Source: JABSSA01 sp039975755 (GTDB lineage Bacteria; Pseudomonadota; Alphaproteobacteria; Rhodobacterales; Rhodobacteraceae). Taken from it: a stretch of DNA of 64,000 nt. The notes below the pieces were generated by a model. It had not been told where the DNA came from. It ran no database searches and worked only from the letters and a program-made list of their open reading frames with translations. Where the stretch lies: NCBI GenBank assembly GCA_039975755.1, contig JBDWGM010000008.1:16084-80083 (forward strand), read 5' to 3'. Positions 31,508-41,204 of the stretch are shown here, piece after piece (within the stretch, counting starts at the first letter, position 1; each line of letters begins with the position of its first letter). Position numbers and translations under genes: made by a program.

Positions 31508-32557
31508 TTAATCCCTTCGCACGCGGAATTTGGTGATCAATATGGCAAGCACAGTCAGCAACAAGGCCGAGGCCAGCATGATATCCGCTAGATAGGTGGG
31601 AACACCGGCGGCGCGGCTCATGCTGTCGGCCCCGACAAAGATGGCCGCCACAAACAAGGCCGCAACAACGACGCCCAACGGATGCAACAACGCCAGCATG
31701 GCGACGACAATCCCTGTGTAGCCAAAGCCCGGCGACAGATCGAGCGTCAGCGACCCTTTTAGCCCCGAGACTTCGGAAAAACCCGCCAGCGCAGCAAGCC
31801 CGCCAGACAGCAACGCGGTTTTTAAAATGACCCGACCAACAGGAATACCTGCGAAACGTGCCGCCTCAGGGTTTTGACCAACGGCACGCATTTCAAACCC
31901 AAGGGTCGTTTTGGCGTCAATGACCCAAACCGCAACGGCCGCGATCAAAGCCAAGGCAAACCCCCAATGTAGCCTGAGGGTTTCGACGATCCGCGGCAAA
32001 CGGGCTTCTGGGATCAATCGGGCCGATTTGGGCCACCCCATACCAAGCGGGTCTTTTAAGGGGCCTTCCAAAAGATAGGACACGAACAAGAGGAAAATGA
32101 AATTCAACAACAGCGTGGTCACCACTTCGTCCACGCCCAATCGGGTTTTCAAGAGCGCTGGAATAAGCAGCAGCAGTGCGCCAGCGGTCATCGCTGTGAC
32201 GGCCAGCAGAGGCAGTAAAACCGGCGCGGGCAAGGCCAATGCGCCTGTCCCCAACACGACAGTAACGACCGCCCCGACATAAAGCTGGGCTTCGGCCCCG
32301 ATGTTCCAAAGCTTGGCGCGAAAGGCCACGGCGACGGCGAGCCCGGTGAAGATCAATGGCGTCGCCCGGTTCAGTGTTTCGAGTGCTGCGAATTGGGATC
32401 CAAAGGCCCCTTCAAAGATCAGCCCAAACACCGACCATGGATTGCCGCCCGCGATCAAAGCCAGCAGCGCAGCGATGCCAAAGCTTGCCGCGATGGCCAA
32501 GATAGGCGGCACCAAACGGCGCGACAAAGTTGGGTTTGTGATCGGTTCAAGACGCAT
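31508..32557 (-). CDS. ABC transporter permease, nucleoside/simple-sugar type (first permease)
   Basis: 349 residues from ATG 32557, with GAGG six bases upstream inside the ATPase gene; a start 18 bases earlier is less likely. Features: ALETLNRATPLIFTGLAVAV, AFRAKLWNIGAEAQLYVGAV, KTRLGVDEVVTTLLLNFIFL and MRAVGQNPEAARFAGIPV, as in NupP/YufP-type permeases. It pairs with the second permease to form the heterodimeric channel. Overlaps the ATPase gene by 11 bases. Confidence 0.9.
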   Translation of the reverse strand: MRLEPITNPTLSRRLVPPILAIAASFGIAALLALIAGGNPWSVFGLIFEGAFGSQFAALETLNRATPLIFTGLAVAVAFRAKLWNIGAEAQLYVGAVVTVVLGTGALALPAPVLLPLLAVTAMTAGALLLLIPALLKTRLGVDEVVTTLLLNFIFLLFVSYLLEGPLKDPLGMGWPKSARLIPEARLPRIVETLRLHWGFALALIAAVAVWVIDAKTTLGFEMRAVGQNPEAARFAGIPVGRVILKTALLSGGLAALAGFSEVSGLKGSLTLDLSPGFGYTGIVVAMLALLHPLGVVVAALFVAAIFVGADSMSRAAGVPTYLADIMLASALLLTVLAILITKFRVRRD

Positions 32558-34091
32558 GCGCGACCTCGGTTTCAAACCCGTCTCCGGCCATCCAGACCCC
32601 CAAGGCGTCCGGCTGCATTGTCCCGCGTGGGAATGCAGGGCTAAGCCGCCCTTCTGAGATGACGTGGATCACATCCGACAGGGCCATAATCTCATCCAAA
32701 TCTTCGGAGATCAGCAAAACGGCGGCACCCGCATCGCGGGCTTGGGCCAACCGCCCGTGGACGTAATTGACGGCCCCGATATCCAAGCCACGCACCGGTT
32801 GGTTGGCCAATATGACTTTGGGTTCGCCATCAAGCACACGCCCCAGAATGAGCTTTTGCATGTTGCCGCCTGACAACAGCCGAATACGCGTATCTGGGCC
32901 GGGGCAGCGCACATCATATATGTCGATCAAGTTTTCGGTGTGTTTGCGCGCGGCTTTCCAGTTGATCCAGCCCTTGCGCGCAAAATCTGTGGCATAGCGT
33001 TCCAGCATCGCGTTTTCGGTCAAGTCGAAATCCGCAATGGTTCCGGTTTTATGGCGGTCTTCTGGAATGCGGGCGATCCCTTGGGCAATGGCCGTTCTTG
33101 GCGACCAATTGCGGATCACCTGCCCGTCAATCGACAGCGTGCCGCTGTGCGGTAGCGTCAATCCCGACAGCACATCCGACAGCGCGGCTTGACCATTTCC
33201 CGAGACGCCCGCCAATCCGGTGATTTGCCCGGCGCATAAAGACAGCGATAAGGTCTGCAATCCCGGAATCGCGCCGTTCCCAGCGGTGGAGACATCTCGC
33301 AGCTTGACGATTTCCGGTCCTGCGGGACGCGCCTCGACTGTGGGCGCGGTGACATCGCTGCCTACCATCAATGCGGCCAATTCTTCGCGTGACGTTTCAT
33401 CAGTGGCGCGTAAGGCCACCAGTTTCCCATGCCGCAGCACCAAAACACGATTGGAAATGGCCATCACTTCGTGCAGCTTGTGAGAGATGAAAACGATGGA
33501 AAGCCCGGTCCCCACGGCCTCGCGCAGGGTGGCAAACAGCGCGTCGGTTTCTTGTGGTGTTAGAACGGCAGTTGGTTCATCCAGAATGAGAATGCGGGCG
33601 TTTCGATAGAGCGCTTTGAGGATTTCCACACGCTGACGTTCGCCAACTGTCAAACGACCGACCCGCGCATTTGGATCAACCGCCAGATGAAACCGTTCGG
33701 ACAATTCGGAAATGCGGGCCCGCGTGGCGCGTGCATTCAGCGATATCGCACCAAGGCCTTGCGTTCCCAGTGCGATGTTTTCCCAAACCGTCAGGTTTTC
33801 GGCCAGCGTGAAATGTTGATGCACCATGCCAACACCCGCATCCAAAGCAGCGCGCGGATTTCCGGCCGGAAGCGTTTCGCCAAACACTTCAACCGATCCT
33901 TTGTCGGCCGTGTACTGACCAAACAGAACATTCATCAGTGTCGTTTTGCCCGCACCGTTTTCACCGAGCAACGCAATCACTTCGCCCTGCCCCAAGACAA
34001 AACTAATGTCGTCATTGGCCGTGACCGCGCCAAATGTTTTGGTGATGTTGGAAAGGCGCAGAACTGGCTGCGCCTGCTCTGCGCCAATCAT
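32547..34091 (-). CDS. ABC transporter ATPase with two nucleotide-binding domains
   Basis: 514 residues, two ABC domains in tandem. Domain 1: Walker A LLGENGAGKTTLMNVLFGQY, signature LTVGERQRVEILKAL and Walker B ILILDEPTAVLTPQE. Domain 2: GLAGVSGNGQAALSDVLSGL and LLSGGNMQKLILGRVL with NQPVRGLDIGA; its Walker A lacks the canonical Lys, as common in this group (RbsA/NupO type). Start is one base after the binding-protein stop. It powers uptake by the two downstream permeases. Confidence 0.93.
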   Translation of the reverse strand: MIGAEQAQPVLRLSNITKTFGAVTANDDISFVLGQGEVIALLGENGAGKTTLMNVLFGQYTADKGSVEVFGETLPAGNPRAALDAGVGMVHQHFTLAENLTVWENIALGTQGLGAISLNARATRARISELSERFHLAVDPNARVGRLTVGERQRVEILKALYRNARILILDEPTAVLTPQETDALFATLREAVGTGLSIVFISHKLHEVMAISNRVLVLRHGKLVALRATDETSREELAALMVGSDVTAPTVEARPAGPEIVKLRDVSTAGNGAIPGLQTLSLSLCAGQITGLAGVSGNGQAALSDVLSGLTLPHSGTLSIDGQVIRNWSPRTAIAQGIARIPEDRHKTGTIADFDLTENAMLERYATDFARKGWINWKAARKHTENLIDIYDVRCPGPDTRIRLLSGGNMQKLILGRVLDGEPKVILANQPVRGLDIGAVNYVHGRLAQARDAGAAVLLISEDLDEIMALSDVIHVISEGRLSPAFPRGTMQPDALGVWMAGDGFETEVAHAS

Positions 34092-34092
34092 G

Positions 34093-35115
34093 TCAGGACG
34101 ATTTTGGTTCGTCGTCGTTGATCGTCACTGTAAATGATCCATCTTTGATCGCCGCTGTTCGTTCTGCCACTAGATCCAGTGCGTTTTGCGGAATTTTGCC
34201 TTCAAACGTTCCATAAGGGGCCAAAGAACATCCGCCTTCTTTCATGAAGGAATATGCGCCGTAATCCGCGGCGGTAAAACTGCCCGCTTTGACGGCTGCA
34301 ATCGCGTTGTCCAAGGTCGCTTCGAAATGCCAAATGGCGGACGCAACCACTGTGTCGGGATAATCCGGTTGCGTGTCGATCACGTTGCCAATGGCCAAAA
34401 CGCCCTTTTCCTTGGCAGCGTCAGACACACCAAAGCGTTCCGCATAGAGCATGTCTGATCCATTCTCGATCATCGCAAATGCGGTTTCTTTGGCCTTGGG
34501 TGGATCGAACCACGAACCTATGAACGACACTTGGAAGGCCACATCCGGGTTCATTTCGCGCGCGCCTGCCATGAAGGCGTGCATCAATCGGTTCACTTCG
34601 GGGATGGGAAATCCGCCGACCATGCCGATATTGCCGCTTTGGGACATCGCACCTGCGATAATACCCGTCAAGTAAGACGCGTCTTGGATGTAGTTGTCAA
34701 AGACAGACAGGTTCGGCAATGCCGCGTCTTCTTTGAAAGACGACCCCATCAGGAACGCAACATTGGGATATTCTGCGGCCACTTCGCGGGCTTCGGCTTC
34801 GGCGCCAAAAATCTCACCCACAATCAGATCCACGCCCTGTTCGGCATATTCGCGCATCACCCGTGGGTAATCTGTGTTCGCTGTGTTTTCTGAAAAGGTG
34901 TAGGTGATGTCGCCGCGATCTTGAGCCGCCAACGCGGCCAAATGGATGCGACTGACCCATTGTTGTTCCACTGGAACGGTATAGATACCCGCGACTTTCA
35001 AAGGCGATTGAGCCATCGCACGGATCGGCCCAAGTGATGCAAGTGTGCCAACGGCTGCACCCGTACCCAAAAGCCTGCGGCGTGTCATTCCACTGTTGAA
35101 TAGGTTTTGTGACAT
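34093..35115 (-). CDS. BMP family ABC transporter substrate-binding protein
   Basis: 340 residues, exported with a Tat signal (SGMTRRRLLGTGAAVGTLAS). BMP/PnrA features: LKVAGIYTVPVEQQWVSRIH, YAEQGVDLIVGEIFGAEAEA, SYLTGIIAGAMSQSGNIGMV, GGFPIPEVNRLMHAFMAGA. PnrA-like proteins bind purine or pyrimidine nucleosides. Start MSQNLFNSG at 35115 is chosen; an upstream in-frame start adds a non-signal extension. First gene of the transporter/deaminase operon. The upstream region 35116-35394 shows no clear promoter elements. Confidence 0.9.
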   Translation of the reverse strand: MSQNLFNSGMTRRRLLGTGAAVGTLASLGPIRAMAQSPLKVAGIYTVPVEQQWVSRIHLAALAAQDRGDITYTFSENTANTDYPRVMREYAEQGVDLIVGEIFGAEAEAREVAAEYPNVAFLMGSSFKEDAALPNLSVFDNYIQDASYLTGIIAGAMSQSGNIGMVGGFPIPEVNRLMHAFMAGAREMNPDVAFQVSFIGSWFDPPKAKETAFAMIENGSDMLYAERFGVSDAAKEKGVLAIGNVIDTQPDYPDTVVASAIWHFEATLDNAIAAVKAGSFTAADYGAYSFMKEGGCSLAPYGTFEGKIPQNALDLVAERTAAIKDGSFTVTINDDEPKSS

Positions 35116-35394
35116 GTCTTTGAACCCCCTGTTGTTGCTTTGGTCCACCCTCTGGAAAACCTTGACCAAACGGTAAAACATAAAGGGACCAAACGACAAG
35201 GTGATTGATGACGCCAAGGCCAATGGACCTTTGATTGCCTACAGCCCAGCCGCGATGTGCTCGAAAAACATGCGGTGTGAAAACGCTAGTGGCTGCTCAA
35301 TCTACGCCTACTGCCCACTTGGTTGACGCAAGAATTAATGCAAGAAAATTGGGTAACGCCTACGAAGAGACTGACATTAAAAGTACTTTTGGCA

Positions 35395-35775
35395 CTAGCC
35401 ATCCTCCAGAAAATTCATAAAAGATCCATAGAGTTGGCTGTCGATTGCTCCTATCCTCTCCAAACATTCGAACACGAAGAAAACTTGTTCGGAAGCGTTA
35501 TCTCTATTTTGATAATTCATCATAAAGACTGTTTGGAATGCAATGAGTAGCCAGAAAGATTCCTTTTCTTCAGGTTTGTTCTTCAAGATCGAAAGCCGAT
35601 TTTCAATATCTCTCGTGTCGAGCTTCATTCTTTCTGGGTTCAATAAATATTTGAAACCCGCTTGCAGCTCACACAACTCAACCCTAGCCCAAATGACCTT
35701 AATCAATGCCTTTTGCATTTCATCAATGGACCGAATGTACGTAGTTTCTTCAATCTCATCAAAACTATATGACAC
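35395..35775 (-). CDS. Uncharacterised small protein, start uncertain
   Basis: A frame with protein-like composition (VSYSFDEIEETTYIRSIDEM, ALIKVIWARVELCELQAGF, ESFWLLIAFQTVFMMNY). I recognise no family. GTG at 35775 with GGAG seven bases upstream gives 126 residues. The frame stays open to a TTG at 35898, but the extra 41 residues look non-coding. GC is lower than the neighbours, suggesting acquisition or decay. It lies 130 bases downstream of the panE-like gene start-to-stop order on the same strand and may be a relic. Confidence 0.4.
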   Translation of the reverse strand: MSYSFDEIEETTYIRSIDEMQKALIKVIWARVELCELQAGFKYLLNPERMKLDTRDIENRLSILKNKPEEKESFWLLIAFQTVFMMNYQNRDNASEQVFFVFECLERIGAIDSQLYGSFMNFLEDG

Positions 35776-35904
35776 GAGTGAACTCCATAGCTGAGACGCG
35801 TCTTTTGCGGACCGGTCGTTCAAACCTGCGTCGCCTGCAGAACTATACAATCGACGTGCAAGCTGTGCCAGCACCCTGTCACCGCAGCGCCGGTCCAACG
35901 CGCC

Positions 35905-36882
35905 TTAGCCGTAGCATCCCGCCGTTCGGGCGCGCAATTGCACCAGTGACAGGACCGTATCGATCATGGGTGTCGGGGTTTGGGTAATTAGCCCAAGTTC
36001 CTGAATAGCCGTGACAAGCGCGTCAATTTCCATCGGGCGCCCTTGATCCAAATCTTGCAGCATCGAGGTTCGATGTTTTCCCACGGCTGCCCCACCGGCA
36101 ATGCGGCGATCTACATCTATCGGGAATTTCACGCCAAGTTTTTCAGCGATTTCTTGCGCTTCGACCATCATGGCGCGCGCAACAGCATGTGTGCCGGGAT
36201 CTGTGCACAACACATCAAGCGTCGAATCTGTCAGAACAGAGATTGGATTGAACGACAGGTTGCCCCACAGCTTGACCCAAATCTCGTCCCTGATCCGGGG
36301 TCTGACTGGCGCTTTAAGCCCGGCGGCCGTCAAGGCTTGTGACAAGGCCACCGCACGGTCCGATTTCGACCCATCCGGTTCACCCAATGAAAACCGATTG
36401 CCTTCGACATGTTTGATCACACCCGGTTCGATCACTTCGGCGGCGGGATAGACAACGCAGCCCAAGACACGGTCCGGACCAAACCCGTTCCATTGCGCGT
36501 CGTCGGGATCCACGCTTTTCAGGCGGGTGCCCTCAAACGCCCCCCCGATTTGATGAAAATACCACCACGGCACGCCGTTCACACCGCTGACAATCGTTGT
36601 GTCGGGTCCAATCAAAGGCGTCATCTTTTGCACGACTCCAGCAACAGAATGCGCCTTTAGCGTAATGATCACATAATCCTGCGGACCCAAATCCTCTGGG
36701 TTGTCTGTTGCGGTTACTTGCGCAACGGTCTCTGTTTCATCGTGGATCAACCGCAACCCGTTTTGCTGCATGGCTGCCAAATGCGGACCACGGGTCACAA
36801 GGCTGACATCGGCCCCGGCTTGCGCCAGTTTCACGCCCATAAGGCCGCCAATTGCGCCCGCCCCGAACACACAAATCTTCAT
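35905..36882 (-). CDS. 2-dehydropantoate 2-reductase family (PanE/ApbA) protein
   Basis: NADPH-dependent ketopantoate-reductase-like enzyme, 325 residues. The N-terminus MKICVFGAGAIGGLMGVKLA is the nucleotide-binding motif; the catalytic Lys lies in VKLWGNLSFNPISVLT, with the C-terminal PIDVDRRIAGGAAVGKHRTS, MLQDLDQGRPMEID matching family ends. Genuine PanE and many catabolic relatives share this pattern. It is next to an acyl/oxalyl-CoA ligase gene (49 bases), not to other pantothenate genes, which makes a catabolic role plausible. Confidence 0.88.
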   Translation of the reverse strand: MKICVFGAGAIGGLMGVKLAQAGADVSLVTRGPHLAAMQQNGLRLIHDETETVAQVTATDNPEDLGPQDYVIITLKAHSVAGVVQKMTPLIGPDTTIVSGVNGVPWWYFHQIGGAFEGTRLKSVDPDDAQWNGFGPDRVLGCVVYPAAEVIEPGVIKHVEGNRFSLGEPDGSKSDRAVALSQALTAAGLKAPVRPRIRDEIWVKLWGNLSFNPISVLTDSTLDVLCTDPGTHAVARAMMVEAQEIAEKLGVKFPIDVDRRIAGGAAVGKHRTSMLQDLDQGRPMEIDALVTAIQELGLITQTPTPMIDTVLSLVQLRARTAGCYG

Positions 36883-36931
36883 AGAACGCTCCTAGCTTTT
36901 GGCATCGAAAAACATCACCGCAGCCCGGCTG

Positions 36932-38452
36932 TTAAGATTTTTCGACCAGCCCTAGTTTCTCCGCCATACCGATCCGTTGCATCTTGCCCGTCGCCCCTTT
37001 CGGAATTTCGTCCATGATGACAACACGGCGCGGCACTTTGAAATCTGCCATACGTTCGCTCGCAAAATCGCGGATCGACCTTTCGTCAGCGTTTTGCCCA
37101 TCGCGCAACACAACGGCGGCTGCAACGTCTTCGCCCAGTTTTGGATGTGGCAAGGCAAAGGTGACAACTTGCTGGATGGCGGGGTGATCCATCAACACCC
37201 CGTCCACTTCCAATGGGCTGATTTTCTCGCCACCTCGATTGATGATTTCCTTCAAACGCCCTGTAAGATGCAAGAAACGATCATCGTCAAACGCGCCCTG
37301 ATCCCCTGTGCGGAACCACCGTTTGCCATCTGCATCGAAAAAGTTCTTGGCGTTGGCATCCGGATTGTTTTCATACCCCAAAGTGACGTTTGGTCCGGAA
37401 ATCACAATTTCACCTGTCCCGGTGATCAGGCGATTGTCAGCCTCGTGCGCAATCGCGACCTCTGGTCCGGCTTGTTGACCAACTGATCCCGGTTTTTGAC
37501 GATCAAGTGGGTTACAGCACATCTGGTGGGCGGCTTCCGTCATTCCATAGGCTTCGATCACGGGGGCCTTAAACGTGGTGGCCAAACGGTCCATAACCTG
37601 TGCTGGAAGGCTGGCAGAGGATGACCTGAGAAAACGCAGTGGAACCTGTTCTATCGTCTCAGCATTGCGCGGTGCACGGCCCAAGATTGCCTGATGCATG
37701 GTCGGGACAGCGGTGTACCAATTCGGGCGGGCTTCTTTCATCCAGCCAAAGAACCGCAGGGCGTCAAATCCGGGCGCGCACCAGATCGACCCGCCCGCAA
37801 CAAGAGTGGCCGAAACCGCCGCAAGAAGGCCGTGAATGTGAAACAACGGCATGACGTTCAAACACCGATCGTCCGGCGACAACTTTAACGACGCCGCTAT
37901 ATGCTGGGCTGATGCGGCAAGGTTTGATTGCAAAAGCGGTACGATCTTGGGACGCGACGTTGTGCCAGACGTATGCAGGATCAATGAAACATCATCCGCG
38001 CCAGCGGACCCTGCGTCGATGGTCGTCACAGGGGTTTCACAAACCAAATGGAACGCGCCCGCGTCGTCTTTTGGGTGCAGCAACAATATCTGCAACCCCA
38101 AACGCTGCGCAGCGGTCAATGCAGGCCCTTCATACCCGACTTCAATGACCAAGGCTTTGGCGTTCAGATCCTCAAGATAAAAGTGGAACTCGTCTTCGGT
38201 GTAATTCGGGTTCAAAGGGGCGGTTGTTGCAGCTTGCGAGATTGTCACAAAGGCGGTGGCCATATCCGGCCCGTTCGGCAAAACAATCGCGACACGATCC
38301 TGAACGCCGATACCAAAGGCGCGCAGCTGCGTTTCCACATCCTGCGACAAACGTTTCAATCCAGCATAGCTGAGCCAGCTTCGCCCCGGCCCGCCAATGG
38401 CAGGCAACCCATCATCATGCTGCGCGATCAGGTCTTTCAATGTCGATGTCAT
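36932..38452 (-). CDS. Acyl-CoA synthetase, oxalyl-CoA synthetase-like
   Basis: Adenylate-forming ligase of 506 residues. Motifs: P-loop ILHTSGTTSRPKIVPL, NVMPLFHIHGLLAAVSATLV, EAYGMTEAAHQM, FRTGDQGAFDDD, LTGRLKEIINRGGEKISPLE and the C-terminal Lys in PKGATGKMQRIG. The HIHGLL and NRGGEKISPLEVD pattern resembles plant AAE3/yeast Pcs60 oxalyl-CoA synthetases, though other short dicarboxylic or acyl substrates are possible. Start ATG 38452 has GGAG eight bases upstream; an ATG at 38458 also exists. Upstream of the panE-like gene in one leftward unit. Confidence 0.85.
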   Translation of the reverse strand: MTSTLKDLIAQHDDGLPAIGGPGRSWLSYAGLKRLSQDVETQLRAFGIGVQDRVAIVLPNGPDMATAFVTISQAATTAPLNPNYTEDEFHFYLEDLNAKALVIEVGYEGPALTAAQRLGLQILLLHPKDDAGAFHLVCETPVTTIDAGSAGADDVSLILHTSGTTSRPKIVPLLQSNLAASAQHIAASLKLSPDDRCLNVMPLFHIHGLLAAVSATLVAGGSIWCAPGFDALRFFGWMKEARPNWYTAVPTMHQAILGRAPRNAETIEQVPLRFLRSSSASLPAQVMDRLATTFKAPVIEAYGMTEAAHQMCCNPLDRQKPGSVGQQAGPEVAIAHEADNRLITGTGEIVISGPNVTLGYENNPDANAKNFFDADGKRWFRTGDQGAFDDDRFLHLTGRLKEIINRGGEKISPLEVDGVLMDHPAIQQVVTFALPHPKLGEDVAAAVVLRDGQNADERSIRDFASERMADFKVPRRVVIMDEIPKGATGKMQRIGMAEKLGLVEKS

Positions 38453-38756
38453 TGCCATGGCTCCACAATTTTACCCCTAAATCTGAAAACACCGTCCGCC
38501 GGAAAATGTCGAGGGACATCTTGATGGCCGTCCTTGCCCATCAAACGACAGCAATGACGCTGATATTGCAAGCCCTGCTCGGTCGGCGTTGACGTCCATG
38601 TCAACACTTTCGTGGCACATAGTCTTAGTCCAACGATCCAATTTCCTAACTGTGTTTTGGGGAAGATTCATTGCCAGAAAATGGTCATTACCATTAAAAC
38701 GAAAAACCGCAGTCACTACTGTTAAGTAAACATAAAAATAATTTTGGTTATTGGCG

Positions 38757-39773
38757 ATGTTGGCAGAGTATTTGGATGATGGTTCCTTTGATTTCGGAAC
38801 TGGTTTTTTCAGCGAAGACGGTTTCTTCGAAGCGGAAGGCACAGCCACAACACCGACAAGCTTGGACGTATTCAATCCATCGACGGGTGTTTCCGTTTCT
38901 TTAATTGGAACAAATTTCCCCAATACTCCAGACCCATCATTGGAAGGAATCGAAAACGCAACCTTTATGGAAATTGTGTTTACATCCCAAGGCCAAGACC
39001 AAATGCGTGTCTCAGGCGTTTCTTGGAATTTTTTGGATTTCTTTATCGCACTGTTTGAAATTGATTTTAACAGCGATTTTTCAACGCTTGTGGCGCTGTT
39101 CGATCAGTCTGACATCATCACAGTTGATGGAACCGGTGAGGATTTCGTTCTTGGATCGTCGGACGGAGAACAAGTCGATCTTGGCGATGGGGACGATGTC
39201 GCGCGCACGCGGGGCGGCAATGATCTGATCGAAGGCGGTCTGGGCGATGACACGATCGCTGGGAATGGCGGCGCTGACACTGCATTTGGTGATAACGGGG
39301 ACGACACATTCTTTATGGGGTCGCAGAATGACACGGTCTTTGGTGGCGCGGGTGAGGACGTCATAAACGGCGGTTTCAGCGCGGATGTTCTGGACGGTGG
39401 TGCCGATGATGATCGTGTCCGCGGAGATGCAAGTGTGGACCAAATCAATGGCGGCGATGGCGACGACCTTTTGGTCGGTGGTACAAATGCGGATACGTTC
39501 TGGTTCTTTGATACAGACGCCACTGGCGTGGACCGGATCAAGGATTTCGAAGACGGGTTGGATCGGGTCAACCTGTCCGATTGGGGTTTTGCGTCGGACG
39601 CAGACGTTTTTGCCATTGCATCCGCGGCTGGTGGCGCAGACCAACATACGCGGCTTGATTTCACCGATGGTTCGGGCGGCGAAACCCGCGCATTGGTGAT
39701 TGAGAATCTCGACATTAGCGATTTTGACGCCAGTGATTTTCTTCTGACAGGAAGCGATCCTTTCGTTTTCTAA
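38757..39773 (+). CDS. RTX (haemolysin-type calcium-binding repeat) protein
   Basis: 338 residues, acidic. Nonapeptide repeats of the GGxGxDxux type occupy residues ~135-245 (LGDGDDVARTRGGNDLIEGG, LGDDTIAGNGGADTAFGDNG, DQINGGDGDDLLVGGTNADT). The C-terminal ~90 residues (FWFFDTDATGVDRIKDFEDG through FLLTGSDPFVF) match the type I secretion end of such proteins. No Sec signal, as expected for type I export. Start ATG 38757 (TTG 38751 possible), weak ribosome site. No HlyB/D genes adjacent. The first 110 residues are not recognised. Confidence 0.88.
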   Translation: MLAEYLDDGSFDFGTGFFSEDGFFEAEGTATTPTSLDVFNPSTGVSVSLIGTNFPNTPDPSLEGIENATFMEIVFTSQGQDQMRVSGVSWNFLDFFIALFEIDFNSDFSTLVALFDQSDIITVDGTGEDFVLGSSDGEQVDLGDGDDVARTRGGNDLIEGGLGDDTIAGNGGADTAFGDNGDDTFFMGSQNDTVFGGAGEDVINGGFSADVLDGGADDDRVRGDASVDQINGGDGDDLLVGGTNADTFWFFDTDATGVDRIKDFEDGLDRVNLSDWGFASDADVFAIASAAGGADQHTRLDFTDGSGGETRALVIENLDISDFDASDFLLTGSDPFVF

Positions 39774-39812
39774 TTCCACACGCGAAACACGTTTCGTTTC
39801 CGATTTAATAAG

Positions 39813-39850
39813 CCGAAGCTTCCAAGTTTATTATTTGGAGCTTCGGTTTT
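39813..39850 (+). terminator. Terminator after the RTX gene
   Basis: CCGAAGCTTCCAA (39813-39825) pairs with TTGGAGCTTCGG (39835-39846) with one mismatch, followed by TTTT. It lies ~40 bases after the stop at 39773. Flanking A/T on both sides could also serve the convergent fccB transcript ending at 39930. Confidence 0.8.
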
Positions 39851-39929
39851 GGCATTCGATATTTTTGAGCACGGATGAATAACATACTTGTGCGTATTGC
39901 CAGGCATCTCATGACCAACGCTTGCCAAT

Positions 39930-41183
39930 TTATCCAAACATATCCGCTGTGATCCCGGCATACCAACCTTCGGATTCCACATAAGTTGCTTTGCGTATCT
40001 CCGCGCTTTCACCAACTTGCGAAATAAACCCATCTACTCTGGAGATTTTTTCGGGTGTCGCTTCATAGGTTGCGCCGACCTTTACGCCGTCATCGGTTTC
40101 AATCAGTGACCAGCAGGTGTTTGAAAATTTGGCTGGGAATATTGTGGACCCGGTTAACGCGCCGCGAACCGCATTGGCGCAAACTTTGGCTTGGGAATTA
40201 GCCGAAAATCCAGATTTTGGCATGTCACCTTGGCTGGCGGCATCGCCTAAGACGTAAATATCAGGATCGGTCTTTGTCGACATATCCGCTGCATTTACCG
40301 GGGCCCAATTGCCATCCGTGACACCTGCTATTTCCGCAATCCGACCAGCTTTCATTGCGGGGATGACGTTACACACATCAACATTGATGACTTCGCCGTC
40401 GATCGCCAGGGTCATTGCATTGGGATCGACTGAAACCGCGTCACCGCCAAAGTCTTCGCCGACCCAATCGATCATTCCGTCGTAATATGTCGTCCATCCG
40501 TCTTGGAACAATGCCATTTTGGAAAAGCTAGGCTTTGGATCAGCCACGATAATCTTGGCCGTTGGATTGTTGATTTTCAGGTAATGCGCAACCATAGATA
40601 CGCGCTCGTATGGCCCAGGAGGGCAGCGGAATGGGTTCGGGGGGGCGACCATTGCGTAGATGCCGCCTTGTGGCATTGCATGCAACTGCGCGCGCAGTAA
40701 CTCGGATTGCGAACCGGCCTTAAAGGCATGCGGCATTGCGTTCTGCGCACTGAGGTCCCACCCGTCGACAGCGCCATCCACGAAATCGATCCCCGGAGAC
40801 AAGATAAGTTTGTCATAGGGCAACGTACCGCCGCCGGCCAAGGTCACAGTTTTAGCGTCCCGGTCCACGCCGATGGCCCAGTCATGTACAACATTCACAC
40901 CACCCGCAGCCAAATTGCCATAACTGTGACCGATATCGTCAATTTCTTTAAAGCCACCGATATACAGGTTGGAAAAGAAACACGTGTAATAGGTGCGCGT
41001 CGGTTCAATCAGCGTCACATTGATTGCGCCTTTGCTGTCCTTGGCAATGTATCTGGCCGCCGTGGCCCCACCGGCCCCACCGCCTACAACCACCACCCGA
41101 GGCGTACCCTGCGCGTTAACCAGAGGTGCAGACAATGCAGTGGCTGCTGTGCCACCCAAAAATGTCCTTCTGTCTATCGTCAT
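39930..41183 (-). CDS. fccB: Flavocytochrome c sulfide dehydrogenase, flavoprotein subunit
   Basis: 417 residues, Tat signal (IDRRTFLGGTAATALSAPLV). FAD-binding RVVVVGGGAGGATAARYIA. The Cys that covalently holds FAD is in RTYYTCFFSNLYIGG; the redox-active disulfide partners are likely the Cys in NPFRCPPGPYERVSM and the one in FSNTCWSLIE. Oxidises sulfide in the periplasm and passes electrons to the cytochrome subunit encoded just upstream. Start ATG 41183 has GGAGG upstream; a longer frame exists. With the cytochrome gene it forms an fccAB (soxEF-type) pair. Confidence 0.92.
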   Translation of the reverse strand: MTIDRRTFLGGTAATALSAPLVNAQGTPRVVVVGGGAGGATAARYIAKDSKGAINVTLIEPTRTYYTCFFSNLYIGGFKEIDDIGHSYGNLAAGGVNVVHDWAIGVDRDAKTVTLAGGGTLPYDKLILSPGIDFVDGAVDGWDLSAQNAMPHAFKAGSQSELLRAQLHAMPQGGIYAMVAPPNPFRCPPGPYERVSMVAHYLKINNPTAKIIVADPKPSFSKMALFQDGWTTYYDGMIDWVGEDFGGDAVSVDPNAMTLAIDGEVINVDVCNVIPAMKAGRIAEIAGVTDGNWAPVNAADMSTKTDPDIYVLGDAASQGDMPKSGFSANSQAKVCANAVRGALTGSTIFPAKFSNTCWSLIETDDGVKVGATYEATPEKISRVDGFISQVGESAEIRKATYVESEGWYAGITADMFG

Positions 41184-41204
41184 GGTGTGTCCTCCCCCAG
41201 GCAT

